A DNA stretch of 64,000 bases. It comes from Fusarium oxysporum f. sp. lycopersici 4287 (Eukaryota; Ascomycota; Sordariomycetes; Hypocreales; Nectriaceae). Under the pieces are notes generated by a model. That model saw only the letters and a list, made by a program, of their open reading frames with translations, was not told the DNA's origin and did not search any database. The stretch lies in NCBI RefSeq assembly GCF_000149955.1, contig NC_030997.1:1472714-1536713 (forward strand). Direction: 5' to 3'. Within the stretch, counting starts at the first letter, position 1. Each line of letters starts with the position of its first letter. Position numbers and translations under genes: made by a program. This document shows positions 11,187 to 23,296 of this stretch, one piece after another.

Positions 11187-13737
11187 CTAAATACTCAGGG
11201 TACCTTGTAGAGGTAGATCTCGACTACTTCGCCCGACAAAGATAGCATAGTCACCCTGCTGAAGTTGCCACTCCTGCGCACTAACATCCCAGACACTCAA
11301 GTCCCGACGGGTGAGCTCAAAGGTCACGGTAGCCGTCTCTCCAGCCTTGATAGCTGGCTTCGTAAAGCCACGCAGCTGTCTCACAGGACCATCACCGGGA
11401 ACACCAACGTACAGCTGTGCAACCTCCTTACCGTCAATAGATCCAGTATTGCTGACATTTGCTGTCACAGTAGCAACTACATCCCACAAATCTGAACGGC
11501 CTCCCTCGGTGAGGGCACCAGCTGGGTAATCCTGAGTCTGGGCCTGGGAATTTGAGACTTGGAGATCAGCGTACCCAAAGGTTGTGTAGCTCAAGCCGAA
11601 ACCAAACTCGAAGCGAGGAGTGATGTTCTTGGCATCAAAATGTCGGTAGTCAATGAAGACACCCTCAGAGAAGTCGGACTGGGGGAAGTGTTGGAACTGG
11701 TTGGGGGCGAGAGTCAAGTCTGGCTTCAGCAGGTGACCATAGTCCGTCTCGTTGCGGGCAACAGTGTACGGGAGACGACCTGATGGGTTCTCATCGCCAT
11801 AAAGCAATGAAACAAGAGCAGCTCCACTATCCTAACCCGGAAGATGAGCGTAGATAATAGCAGTGACGTTGGGGTGGCTAAAGAAGCCGTCCACCAGACG
11901 CGTTCCAGCGTTATGAAGAACCACAATAGTGTTGGCGCACTTGTCGGCGACGTTGTTGATGAGCTCATCAGTATACGCATCATAAGTAGCAGGTCTGTCC
12001 CAGCCCTCGCTGGCCCATGCATTACCAGCAACAATGCAGGCTTCGGAAGTAGGGTTCACAGAAGGATCCCAGCTCTCAAAATCCCAGAAAAGAGCAGTGC
12101 CATCTTTCCTTGCGCGGGTAACGAAAGCATCGAAAGGCGAGCTGAACGAACTCCATCCGTTAGCACCAGAACCTCCACCAGAAATGAGGGTTCCGTTGGG
12201 CGCAATGGCGGAGTATGTGAGGCTCAGGTTTCCAAGAAAACCGGTGTTCAGCTCAGTGAGGTTGGCAGATTGGACACCGACGGACCAAGGGGAGAACATG
12301 GCTTGGGCGGGCTCTGGGGTGTTCTTGTCTGGGGCCTTGTGAGAATATCCGAACAAAGAGACGAGTTTCATGTTGGACTTGAATGGCAGTGCATTGTCGG
12401 TGTTCTTGACAAGAACATGGCCTTCAACAGCACCATCCCAGAGAGTAGGCTTAGAGCTTGCATTCCGAGCATCGACTACCGGATGGGGGTCCCAAAGATT
12501 GGCAGCTAGTCCGTGACCGGGGGCTTCAGTATCTTGGTCCTGATTCAACTGATACCATGTCGCCAGAATCCTATGTGATTGTCAGTGAGAAGAAACAAGC
12601 GAATCGGGTTGGATTATGTCCATACCTTGTAACCATATTGTCGACCTGTGACTCGGGAACAGTTCCATTGTTCACACCAAGGGTAAGGTTGGCACCCCAC
12701 AGGATCGAGCTAGGCATCGCGACGTCCAGGCCAGCTAATGCTGAAGCCATACCGGATTGTTGTGCACCCCAGTCTGAAACGACAAAACCCTGGAAGCCCA
12801 GTTCACCTTTGAGGAGACCGTTGAGAAGCTTCGAGTTTTGGCAGGCGTGTGAGTTGTTTGCTCTGTTGTAGCTGCACATCACACTGGCGAGTCCGGCGTG
12901 GACTGCATCAGCGAACGGCCTGTTGAGCAGTTAGTCCAGCCTATCGGTGCTGTTACGGTTCTGTGCACTTACCATAAGTATAGCTCATGTAGGGTCTTGT
13001 CATCGACATTGGATGAAATGGCGTCGGCCCCTGTGATTGACGCGGCAAGTCTATGAGTTTCTTGCTCTTGTGCAAGAAAGTGTTTACCGCATGCAACAAC
13101 TCCGGCATCCTGGATACCAGCGACAGCCTCATGCCCCAACTTACCCGCTAGGTAAGGATCATTGGAAAAGCCCTCCCAATTGCGACCTCCCTCAACAACT
13201 CGCCCCAAAGGTCCGAACACGGGTCCAAGAAGAATGTTGACACCTTTGGCCTTCGCCTCAGCACCCATGTAGTAACTCCGGCTGTAAGTCAATTCCGGGT
13301 TCCAGCTTGCGCCGACATGAATTCCTGAAGGAAACGAGCTCACATAATCTGTGTTGCGGACACCGTTGCCAGCGTCTGCTAAGCACAGTCCGTGAAAGCC
13401 TACACGAGGAATGCCAGGGATAAAGCCAGAGCAGCCGGTACTTGTCTGGCCTCCTGCTGTCAGGTTGACTTTCTCTTCAAGCGTCAACTGGGACACCAGG
13501 TTCTTGGCCTTGGCTACGGCCGCGGCCCATGATCCGGTGTCTACCTGTTCCGCTTATCAAGAGATCAGTATGGCTCATGGAAATGCAGAGAGACTGCTCA
13601 CGTGTAGGATAAACCGCTGGCGATTGACCGTAGAAGTAAGTATCATCGGTGATGACATTTTCCGGTTGCTTCTGAGCTAGCAGACCGTGGCTCATCAGAG
13701 ACAGGGCCACCAAACAAGATATGGAAGTAGGGAACAT
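11187..13737 (-). pseudogene. Secreted GH3 beta-glucosidase with an in-frame TAG
   Basis: Exons 13737-13602, 13552-12973, 12919-12626 and 12570-11187 close all phases and span 797 codons plus the normal stop, the usual GH3 length. The start has a signal peptide (MFPTSISCLVALSLMSHGLLA). The GH3 N-terminal domain contains [13 protein letters not shown] and the nucleophile Asp in VVSDWGAQQ. The C-terminal domain ([20 protein letters not shown]) and a fibronectin-III-like end ([18 protein letters not shown]) follow. At 11834-11832 codon 583 is TAG, in the motif [18 protein letters not shown], where relatives have Gln. No sensible intron removes it (a GT..AG excision there would be 10 nt). A CAG-to-TAG change is the simplest reading. 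The truncated product would lose the C-terminal part. A sequencing error or readthrough are alternatives. Confidence 0.85.
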
Positions 13738-15033
13738 TGCGACTCGATTGCTTGTCTCGATGCCTGGACATACTGCACTTACGTTCAGGATCTGCGCTCT
13801 TTATATACTCCAATTTCGACCTCACAGCATGTAGAAACAACACGACTCGGCCATCAATCCCCCACCCATCGGCAAACACTTCGGCTCCTCTGGTCACTCA
13901 TCCCAACACCATCGGGGAACTTAGCAAATAACATGATGATTCTGAATAATGGATCTCGGTCTCTAGCCTTTACGCAATGCTTTCAAATGGGCAGGAAACT
14001 CGGCAATAGCGTTACTTTTACAGAAAAACGTCGAGGATATTCGGGCCTTTTAACAAGTCACTGGGACTGTGGGGTCTATGTCGTCGCCTGACATTGGTTT
14101 CCCCGACTTTTCATTTACCAGGTTTGTGGGTTAGACAGACCATCTCCTCAGTTTTCTCCACCTCCGCCTTTCTGGTTTGGGGTTAAGCTTGGCTGCATTT
14201 ACCCCAGAATTATGCGCTCGCCGGCAATGTGACCTTGATTGAGTTAGTGATAGAGTTCGATCGTTGCCCGACGCCGACCTTTACCCGGCCTGTCACATCG
14301 TTCTCTTAATCCCCGACGGCATGTCTATCGTCCTTGCGGCATCGGCCTTTAAAATTTGCACTCTCTTTCTTCCTCTGGCCCTACTTGTGGTTCCGAGAAG
14401 CAGCCGGGCGGGCTTGATATGTGCCACCATACAACACCACGAAAGGACCCCAACAGTGGATTCAACGACAACATCAGCCAAAAAGGCATGAGAACACTAA
14501 AAAACATACAACAGCGGGGATTCGCTGGTCGTCACCGACCCAACTACTAATCCGCCCCTTACCAGCTTATCTATGGGAGAGCGGACGGGATCCCGAGTTC
14601 TCTGATAGGTATGGTCGTATGTGGTAGTTTGAGGCTCTGTTGTTGCATATGGAGATAGCCCCCAAGAAAAAATAAAATCATCACTAACCATCCTCTCTCA
14701 AGGCCCAATAATACGTGGGTGGATTAGTTTGTCCCAGCTTGGACTACTCGCCGGCCTTTTCCTAGCGTCCGTTCTGTCATCTCTTCACAGGTAGAACCTG
14801 ATCATAGCCAAGAAACAGAAGCCGACAGAAATCGATGAAGATGAGGGTCTGCTATAATGATATAAGCCCAAGAGTCACGGTTCAAGGCAGTTAGACAATT
14901 GATCTGATTGGAAATCCGGTAATTGCTCTCGTAAACTATCAGTCTCCCAGCACAAAGCCATCCTTAATGGCAACTGTCCGCGGTCAACCTTTCCCTGAAA
15001 AATATCTCACTCATCCGCAAGAGGCTGCACCAT
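13738..15033. other. Long intergenic region upstream of GH3
   Basis: About 1.3 kb. The left end is the GH3 promoter. I see no supported gene; short frames here lack any recognisable sequence. Confidence 0.4.
13800..13807 (-). promoter_or_regulatory. TATA-like box of the GH3 gene
   Basis: TATATAAA on the minus strand, about 65 bp upstream of the GH3 ATG. Confidence 0.45.
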
Positions 15034-16068
15034 TCACTTAAACCCAGGCCGTCTGTAAAAGAACATCACCCCTCTCATTAATCGTTGCTTGTTCTGACTG
15101 TTCCTCTTCCTTTCCTTCAACCACTGTAAGCGAATGTACTGACTATCCTGGATGTCATTAGGATGAATCGTAGTCTCGTCCCCTTCAAGATTAGGGCCTT
15201 CGAGTTCGGCCAAGTCGACCCAGTCTTTCTTACAATCTTGGCGGGGTAAAGCTCGGGTTTAGTGTTCTTCCTGTACATCGTCGATGATCAGGGTGACCGA
15301 CCTTGGATGAGCTCCTCGGACTGCGATGGGGGATCCGCGCGGGTTGTTGAGCCTGTTGTGAACGGCTATATGTCGCATCAGCTAAACTTCAGCGAAGAGA
15401 AGAGGGTGACCTACAGTTATGGTACTTGGATGCAATTAAAAAACGCAGAAACTACGCATACTTTTCTCTGCATCTTATTCAGGATAGACAGATGCTCTTG
15501 AGAACAAATTATCCCATGAACCCATTACCCACCGCTCATATTCATCCTTCTCTTCTTCTGGCGACTTCTGTTCCCTCACTCTCAGGGCCTCGCCATCATG
15601 TCTCCTTCTCTTGGATGCGGGTGTAAAACTGGGTGTTGATCGCGCCGAGCCGTAATACTCGTCTTGCCTTATCTCGTTCTCAAGATCATGGAGTAGTAGG
15701 CGCTCGTGCTCCGTCATATTCAGTTTGTGAAGAATGTTTGAGGGATCCCTATCATGCTGGCAGGATGAATCGTCGGAGCCCACTGAGCAGGGCGATGAGT
15801 TTGAAAGCTCTGCCTCTGAGTCGCGGGAAGACTGGTGAACAGGCTGCTCAGATGAGTCGCGATGACTACTGTGAGGTCGTTTTCTCTTTCGTTCGCCGGG
15901 GCGGTGCGACGATCGAGGTGAAGAACGTTTCGTTTCAATGTCGGAGGCTCGGAGGTAAAGAAGTGCAGGTACCAAGACGTTGTGCGGTCCGTCTCTGAGG
16001 AAAGCGACATCTGAAATATTCCAGTATGGAGTATGAACAACGGCCACTGTTATTGGTGAAGCTTCCAT
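15034..16068 (-). CDS. Uncharacterised low-complexity protein (two-exon model uncertain)
   Basis: The clear part is a frame from ATG 16068 down to about 15522, with an N-terminus TVAVVHTPYWNISDVAFL and then Ser/Arg/Glu-rich sequence with a basic patch (SKRRRHDG). On its own it would stop at 15475 after 197 residues. A second protein-like stretch lies at 15236-15034 (KKDWVDLAELEGPNLEGD, DSQYIRLQWLKERKR, ending RRPGFK). It can be joined in frame from 15522 to 15236 through a 285-nt intron, giving 249 residues. The donor is unremarkable, so the join is tentative. I recognise no family. It is divergent from the acyl-CoA ligase and may share that promoter. Confidence 0.42.
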
Positions 16069-16276
16069 TTTGGAGATACAATGTGGGGTTGGATGAACGG
16101 GAAACTGTACGGCTGGGTACCCGAAGGCCGATGCTTCAACCGAGTTATAAGACCGGTTATGCCTTTGGTTGTTTTCATGGGTGGTTTGAGAGGTAATAAT
16201 CTAAATGTTTGATGCAGTTTGACGGAAAATCCGATTTCGGTCCGAGCTAGCAGTTACCGATGCACGAAGTCGTACA

Positions 16277-16284
16277 TCGAGTCA
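16277..16284 (+). promoter_or_regulatory. TCGAGTCA motif upstream of the acyl-CoA ligase
   Basis: Exact TCGAGTCA, 165 bp upstream of the ligase ATG and 209 bp from the start of the divergent uncharacterised gene. The same octamer occurs in other promoters of the cluster; see the other entries. Confidence 0.45.
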
Positions 16285-16448
16285 ACTTGGCTAGTCAGTG
16301 GTCTCCACCCGGGTCATATGGCCATACCATGCTATGTCATCTAGTGACTATCCATAACGCACTGCCTGCAGAGAGGCAATAAAACTTGATGCTGATAGGA
16401 GGTATTGGAAAACATTGACTGTAGTTGTTTATTTCCCATCTGTGAACA

Positions 16449-18455
16449 ATGTCGTTTTCCGGGCCGCAATTAGAACCCCGTAGGTCACCCTACCCTACAC
16501 CAAGAAGCCACAAATAGACGCTAACCCAGTATGGCCAGTAATCGGAAACCCCTCCATATGGCAATGGATCTTCGAGGGTGATGAGCTCCTATTAGGCCAA
16601 TCTACTTCAGCGGATCCAGCACTATCACAAACTCGCGGATTTCATGACAGCGCCACGGGCGAATTCATTTCCTTTCATGACCTAAAGTCGATTGCTACCA
16701 TCGTCTCCACAATTCTTCATCGAGAATATGATGTCAGACCTGGGCAAAAGATTGCCATCATTGGGCAGAATTCTATCTGGTATCCTGTTGCAATGCTAGC
16801 TGCGAGTCGGCTGGGTGCTGTAGTTACACTATTACCCCCAGGCTCTATGCGAGATGATCTGATGTACTTCCTTGGCACGTCAAAGACGGCGCTTGTGTTT
16901 ACTGACGAGGGCGCCGTTGATCAAGTCACAGCCGCTTGCAAAGCAATCGGATTATCAGCAAAGAATATTCTAAGATTTGATGGGTCCAAGGATGAGACAA
17001 ACAGCCTCCAGAACCTGCGGCAACGAGGAGAGTCATTCTACCCTTCATCCTACACGAAATCCTGGGAGCATAAATACAGCGAGGCGTCGCCATGTGCGTT
17101 TCTTTCTTGGAGCTCTGGCACTACTGGAAAGCCTAAAGCTGTAAGTCAGACCCTTCGGCTAAAGCCTATGGACCCCAGACGAGATGATGCTAATCTTGGT
17201 GGTCATCAGGTCCAGATATCTCACGCCAACGTCATCAGCCAACTCCGTCAGATCAGCGCCCTCACTCCACCCAACCGACGGCGGACAGTACTGGGTGTTC
17301 TGCCCTTTTATCATAGTAAGTTAAGCGGTCTCTCTAGATGTCCTTAATTGACAAGACTAGTCACCGGCCTAGTCCATTTACTTCATCTTCCCATTGTTCT
17401 CGAGCAGCAAATGGTTATAATGGCCAAGTTCGATATGAAGCAGATGATGGAGACCGTTGTGAGATTCAAATGTGATGAGCTGTGGCTTGTGCCTCGTAAG
17501 TCAGCCTTGTCATCTGTCAAAAGAAACCTTGAACTGACTTACCTAGCTCTGTTGATCCGATTGTTGAATGACAAATCGGCTCAAGGGTACGACTTATCAT
17601 TTGTCAAACAACTCAACACGGGCGCAGCCCCATTGACCGATCAAGTGATCGCTCAGCTTGCGAGAAAATTCCCGAGTGTTGCTGTCCGACAAGCCTGGGG
17701 CATGACAGAGACAACGTCCTGCTTGACGGTGACTCCGCCAGATTTGAGCACCTGGAGCAACGCCTCAAAGGTTGGCAAGTTGGTTCCAGGTACCGAAATA
17801 CGTGTTGTAGACCCCGACACAGGAGAGGATGTACCAGCTGGAAATATTGGAGAGGTGAGAGACTCGCTATTATGACAAGTGTTAGTACTGACTGCTTTCC
17901 TGGTAGATATGGGCGAAGGGCCCTCAAGTTACGATGGGTTACCTGGATCGTCCTGAAGAAACTGCAGCATCATATCTAGAAGATGGCTTCTTCAAGACCG
18001 GTGACCTTGGCTCGATCGACAACCAAGGATTCATTACAATCCATGACCGGATCAAGGAGATGATAAAAGTAAGTTTTGCCTACTGCTACACAAAATTCGA
18101 TAAGCTGAACTGAATGATCTAGGTACGGGGACATGCCGTAGCTCCAGCCGAGCTCGAGGATCTGCTTCATGGCCATCCCAAAGTCAAGGACGCTGCCATA
18201 ATTGGCATCCCTGATGACTACTCTGGTGAGACACCCAGAGCCTTTGTAGTACTTGCAGGCGGGGTCCATGGGGGGCCAGAAGTTGTGAAGGAGTTACAGG
18301 AGTTTGTTGCGGCGAGGAAGGCGAAGCATAAACGCTTGAGTGGGGGTGTTGAGTTTATGGATCAGATTCCAAAGAGTCCTTCTGGCAAGATTCTGCGTCG
18401 GGTGTTGAAGGCGTCATGGAAAGAAAAGATGGAGTCGCAGAGAGCGAAGCTGTAA
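16449..18455 (+). CDS. Acyl-CoA ligase (4-coumarate-CoA ligase-like), peroxisomal
   Basis: Seven exons: 16449-16479, 16530-17140, 17210-17315, 17361-17495, 17547-17854, 17907-18068 and 18123-18455. All phases close to give 561 residues. The first exon is only 31 nt (MSFSGPQLEP). Adenylate-forming enzyme motifs are present: the P-loop WSSGTTGKPKAV, the middle motif WGMTETT, the hinge region TGDLGSIDNQGF, and the C-terminal catalytic lysine in PKSPSGKILRR. It should activate a carboxylic acid to its CoA thioester using ATP. The protein ends QRAKL; AKL fits the PTS1 peroxisomal signal, placing it with beta-oxidation. It is the left end of the proposed ketone-degradation cluster and is convergent with the SDR at 18709. 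Confidence 0.9.
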
Positions 18456-18708
18456 ATTATATAGGACAAGGCAGGAAGTTGTCTTCCATTCTCTTGCATG
18501 GATATTCCTGATATCTACGCTCTTGCTATTTGGAGGGTCACTCATCAATACATTACAGACTGGATTGTTATAAACCTCAAGAATTTTCTTATCTTAGAAG
18601 TAGGCCCAAGAATCGGATGAAGACAAGTTGATTTATAGTCATGCCGCGATGCCAGGTGCTTGAGTGATGCTATGATGGATGTAATTCATTTAATGATCAC
18701 TACGGTCT

Positions 18709-19554
18709 CTATGCTGGCGGAATGTTAGGCTCTCCCTGGCCATCATAGTACTGAATCCTCTGTTGCAATATCTCAGTCATGATAGCGGGATGGGTACAAA
18801 CCCAGAGCTTCCCAGCCGCGATCTGTTCCACGATGATACGACTCGCCTCATCGATGCCCATTCCCTTCTCCCGTGCCAACTCAGCCATTGACCTTCGATG
18901 TTTCTCCCAAGCTGGATCAGCCGTAGAGTTATCGTGCTGAGCACGGTCGAAGATTCCAGTATTCAACAGTCCCGGAATCACAGAGCTAACATGTATGGGC
19001 GTCTTTTGAGACCTCAACTCCACATGAAGTGATTCGGTGAAAGCTTGTACGGCGTGCTTTGTGATGGCATATGCTGATTGGCCTGGGATGGTGGTGAACG
19101 CCCCGACACTTGAAACGTTGGCGATGTAGCATTCCTTTGCCGAAGAAATCATGCGGGGGAGAAAAGCCCGAACGCCATGAATGACACCATGGATATTGAC
19201 GTTCAAAGTCGTCTCCCATCGCGAGGACGATAATTCCCATAGCGGACCCAGTGTCTCGATTGCCGCGTTGTTGATGAGTAGTTGGACATCTCCGTAGTGC
19301 GTATGAACGTATTGAGCCAGTGCATCCAGCTCCTCTGGTCGAGATACGTCGACAGCCCTCGCCTCGGCCTTTCCACTGGAGGTTCTGATATCTGAGGCAA
19401 CTTCCTCGGCACGTTTGAGGTCGATGTCGGCGATAATGACTGTCATTCCGAATGAAGCAATGTGCCGGGCAAGACCGGAACCCAAACCTCCTCCGGCTCC
19501 TGTTATCACTGCAACGCCGCGGCTGAATGCTTTCTCTGAGCTTTGGAGTGCCAT
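18709..19554 (-). CDS. Short-chain dehydrogenase/reductase (classical SDR)
   Basis: An intronless frame of 281 residues from ATG 19554 (start MALQSSEK). A longer frame exists upstream, but its earlier in-frame start candidates are not ATG. Motifs: TGAGGGLG cofactor loop (residues about 19-26), NNAA, the Ser in NVSSVGAF, and YAITK with the active-site Tyr and Lys. It probably oxidises or reduces a hydroxyl or ketone with NAD(P). A TGACTCGA element lies 108 bp upstream. In the cluster it could supply the ketone used by a Baeyer-Villiger monooxygenase; that role is inferred from context. Confidence 0.9.
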   Translation of the reverse strand: MALQSSEKAFSRGVAVITGAGGGLGSGLARHIASFGMTVIIADIDLKRAEEVASDIRTSSGKAEARAVDVSRPEELDALAQYVHTHYGDVQLLINNAAIETLGPLWELSSSRWETTLNVNIHGVIHGVRAFLPRMISSAKECYIANVSSVGAFTTIPGQSAYAITKHAVQAFTESLHVELRSQKTPIHVSSVIPGLLNTGIFDRAQHDNSTADPAWEKHRRSMAELAREKGMGIDEASRIIVEQIAAGKLWVCTHPAIMTEILQQRIQYYDGQGEPNIPPA

Positions 19555-19661
19555 GGTGATTGATGGATGTGCAAGAAAGCTTTGCTGGTCATTGGGACAA
19601 TGCGAGCTGGGCAGGTTCGGACACTTATACTTGAGAGTTTGGCAGTGATGACATAGCAAGC

Positions 19662-19669
19662 TGACTCGA
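19662..19669 (-). promoter_or_regulatory. TCGAGTCA motif (minus strand) upstream of SDR
   Basis: TGACTCGA on the plus strand, the reverse complement of the octamer at 16277; 108 bp upstream of the SDR start codon. Confidence 0.45.
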
Positions 19670-19971
19670 GTAATCCAAGCCTGCAGCGGGTCACTCAGTT
19701 TGGTAAATCACCAGGCTCAGGGGACCACTGGTGCTTGCTAAACACATAAGATCGCGGAGACGGATACCATCATGATAACTCTACACTCGGCAGTGTGAGA
19801 TGATCATAGATAAGGTGACTAGAGCTATTTGGTCTATTTCCAGTTGGCACAAGTTCCATTGAAGGCCAATCCAATCTAGGATTACTAAAGTGAATATGGC
19901 TAGTTCAGCTCCAATGTTATCAACTCGTTGCTCGACACATCGGCGTGAAAGCCTCCTGAACTCCATCCAAA

Positions 19972-22192
19972 TCAGGCCTTGGTGTCCGGCACCACATCGT
20001 CAAGATCTAAGATTGTAAGCTCATGCCTTTCTAGCGATGGTTTGGGGTACTTACAAAATGTCAGATCTTCACCCTTCGCCTCGCGCTGAGAAATTCCATT
20101 GCCCATGAACGAAAACGGATTCGGCTAGTTCTTTTGTCAGTCATTATCACCTGATAAATCACCTTACTCACGTTAATGTACTTAATGTCGAAGTCTTCCC
20201 ATCGTGGGTTAGCAATCATCTCCATGAAATGAATGCTTGATCCCGGCCAGACTGCAACGACCCTGCCTGACTTTCGGTCCTTATCTACACAAATCACGCA
20301 TCAGCTGAGATCGTCGAGTCGTAGGGTTGGAGGTACATACACCAGCTCTGGCAAGATCCTGTCCAGACGAGGTCTTTATGAACTTCTTGTACGTAGTCAT
20401 TGAACGCGTCTTGGATCGGCTGCTTTACGTCTAGTGATCGAATCTGGTCTGTTTGGATCTTCGTGATCGCTTGCACGATGTACTTGGCGCTGTTCAAGGC
20501 CCTGTCAGTATGAGATCTTGCAGAGAGAAAATAGAAACATACCTCGACTCGATACAAGGGATGAGAGACCCATTCGCGATAGGACAGTTTGGTCCTAGCA
20601 AAGCTATTGGTCGTCAGCATGTCCCTCTGAATGACCTGCTCATTGTAGCTTACTGAAGTAATTGGGCAGTCCCGCAATAGCCATTCCTAGGTATGCCTCT
20701 GGACCTCTAGTCTTCCACATAGTACGTAGACTCGCACCATTTCGACCAACGATGTTGAATCTGGAAGAGAAAGAAGTGTTGAACCCAGTCGCACAGATAA
20801 GAGTATCGACTTCATGGGTTTCACCATCATCCGTCTCAATTCCCTTTTCTGTGATTCTGCGAATACCTGTTCGGATTACATTCACGTTGGGTTCCTGGAT
20901 GGCTTTGAGATATGGCAGGCTGGGAGTAAGTCGTCGGCATCCGAGTTCCCAACTATGGGAGAGCTTGTTCAGCGATTGACCGATGCAGTATGGAAGAGAC
21001 ATACCTGGGAATGAGCTTTTCTCTCAGCTCTGGTGAGGCAATCGCTGAACTCATCATCTTTTCTGCCCACTACATCACAGTTAATAAGAATCCCCCAGCT
21101 GTGTGCGTATCGGCATACCTGTCTGCCTTTTTCCTGCGCTTCCGAGTTCTTAATACTAGCAGCAAAGTTTTCATTCATCTGCTGTTCAATCTGTTTTCGA
21201 AACGCCTTATAATACTTTGGGTCGTTGTTGAACCGCTCAATATCCGCCTCAGTATCTAATGACAGTCAGTATCAAGATCTTTATGAGATCGTGGTTCCAT
21301 ACATGGCGCATTGAAGTTGGAGGATTCTATGCCGAACCCAACTGTCGGTAGAATGTATGTAGGTGATCGCACATAAACGTCGATCTTGTGGCATAATGGC
21401 TGTATGGTTGGGACTACCTGTATGCTGCTTGCGCCAGAACCGATGATGCCGACAGACGCGCCTTTGAGATCGATTTCGGGGTCCTGATCACTGTTAGTCA
21501 AAGCTTTTGAATCAAGCAATGTCTCATCTTACCCAAGCAGCTGTATGTATCAGTTTCCCTTTGAAGCTGTGCAAGCCCTCGATATCAGGCCACTTCCAAT
21601 CATTCAAAATTCCGCCCGCATTGATGAAAACGTGAGCATGATGGTCTTCAACGACAGCATCACTCTCAGGCGAGATGTCGCGCGCAACCTGAACCCGCCA
21701 AAGCCCGGTATTTTCGTCCCACTCGGCGCCAATTACGCGGGAGTTGAAGGTAATCTTGTTGTATAGATCGTGCTTCTTTGCTACTGAGATGAAGTACTCG
21801 CCAATTTCCTCGGCAGGGGAAAAGCTATTGTTGTCAGCAGAAAGATCGAATGACTGTCAATTCGTGGTTTCTTACTGTCGGGACCAGTCCGTCTTGTAGT
21901 CAAACGAATACTGGTAGGCGTGACTTGCAACGTCACATGCTGCGCCAGGGTACCTCGTCTCCAGCCATGTTCCTCCAACATCAGCATTCTTCTCGAAGCA
22001 TAAAATCTCAATGTGCGGTAGTTTCTTCAGCTCAATCAACGCTGCGATTCCTGAAGGGCCTGCACCCACGACGATGACTTTCAAGGGCCTCTGTGATCTA
22101 TCATGCAGTGGATGCTGGCCATATCCTTGTGTAGTTGGGATTCTTGGTGGCTTCGTGCCGTTGCTCTCATTGTTGCTTTGCGATATAGTCAT
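19972..22192 (-). CDS. Baeyer-Villiger-type FAD monooxygenase 1
   Basis: Eleven exons on the minus strand: 22192-21876, 21824-21533, 21483-21303, 21255-21119, 21069-21005, 20952-20654, 20603-20543, 20489-20341, 20284-20172, 20124-20055 and 20006-19972. The introns are 47-56 nt and every junction keeps frame, giving 572 residues. The FAD-binding Rossmann motif GAGPSG is at 43-48. The Baeyer-Villiger fingerprint F-x-G-x(3)-H-x(3)-W-D is intact as FKGKLIHTAAWD (193-204). The NADPH-binding motif is GSGASS, and ATGF is near the end of the second dinucleotide domain. It should insert oxygen beside a ketone carbonyl to give an ester or lactone. It is divergent from the bZIP gene, sharing about 1.1 kb of promoter. 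Confidence 0.9.
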
Positions 22193-23296
22193 GATGGATG
22201 GGGCAGTTCAGGATCGGAGACGAGCTAATTCAATGGACGTACGGTAGACAAATCACTACTTTCTCAGCTAGACCATGCCTTTTTCATTATCTTCATATCG
22301 TGGCCAAAAGCGTACTCGGCGTCATCTGACCCGGACTGACGGTACATAGCCGAATGGAGGGTTACTGAGGGGAAGCCATGCAGGGAATAATGACACCTGG
22401 ATGCGGGGGAAACTGTCGAGTCAGTCAGTCGAGTCAGCTTGAATCCTCGGTTATAACACACCACTAAAACCATTTGAGGTTAGGCTTGAAATGATGTGAA
22501 AACAGCGTGGGGTACCGCATAACAATTGACTTGGATAAGACCTCGTCTGATTATTTCCATTCCCTCTCATAAGTCGGCCTGATAGTCATCCTTAGTAAGT
22601 ATTCACAGCTCATATCAAGGCGGGTCACGATCTGGAAAGGAAGGGTGTGATAATTCGGGTTCTGGCGAGGGTAATTGAGATCAGAATGTTGATAAAACTC
22701 GACACGCTTCACGGTGTCAAAACCAAGCCGTGCTGGATATTAAACTTGCCACTGTAGGCTTTTTCTATGGAAAAGAGAGGATAGCTTCATTATTTTCTCC
22801 ACGAGGCGGCATTACACTTCGATCCAGCGAGACAGAACCTGGATAAGTAGTTTAGGTAGAGATTAGTCTACATAATATTATCGATACATTTGAAACCAGC
22901 AAAACAACCAATAAAGAAACGTATCCCTTTGGAAATTCTGGTCAGGCTTCACACTCCACTATTCACATACCCCAAGGTTCAAGACATAATTGTAAATAGC
23001 ACTGGTTGAGGTCGAGATTCTCCAAGTTGTAGGCTACAGGACTAGCTCGCCTGAAAGCTGGGGGATCTGCGGGGTCGAGATCGATTCCGGGGCCTACAAG
23101 AACCCCGTTAGTCTAACTAATTCGGGGAACATGGTCTGAAGCGCAAAGAGGGGGAAGGGGTCCGATGGCAAATAATCTTTCTCTCGTTTCCATCACATCC
23201 GTTGCCTTCAATTGACAGTGCTACACAACAATCACGCCAGATATCACAAATAGAAGAGTGTACACTTTGTATCCTACTACTCAGTTAACACGATCG
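22193..23296. other. Shared divergent promoter region of monooxygenase 1 and bZIP gene
   Basis: 1.1 kb with no coding frame of note. It contains two TCGAGTCA copies (22416-22423 and 22429-22436) and GCGGGG at 22403-22408 and 23069-23074, the latter fitting the CreA consensus SYGGRG. Confidence 0.5.
22416..22436 (+). promoter_or_regulatory. Two tandem GTCGAGTCA sites in the monooxygenase 1 promoter
   Basis: GTCGAGTCA, the four bases GTCA, then GTCGAGTCA again, so the octamers start 13 bp apart. They lie 224-244 bp upstream of the monooxygenase ATG. The TGAC half-site is typical of bZIP recognition, and the divergent gene is a bZIP factor. Confidence 0.5.

Noticed and set aside
11824..11844. 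A possible tiny intron removing the TAG from the GH3 gene
   Set aside because: The only GT..AG pair spanning the stop would give a 10-nt intron, far below workable size, and would break the frame.
13687..14491. Several 60-134 codon frames upstream of the GH3 gene
   Set aside because: Composition and order look random, no splice-linked continuation and no recognisable motif.
15633..15998. A plus-strand frame of 121 codons over the uncharacterised minus-strand gene
   Set aside because: No family-like sequence; the minus-strand frame starts with a proper ATG and extends over a longer region.
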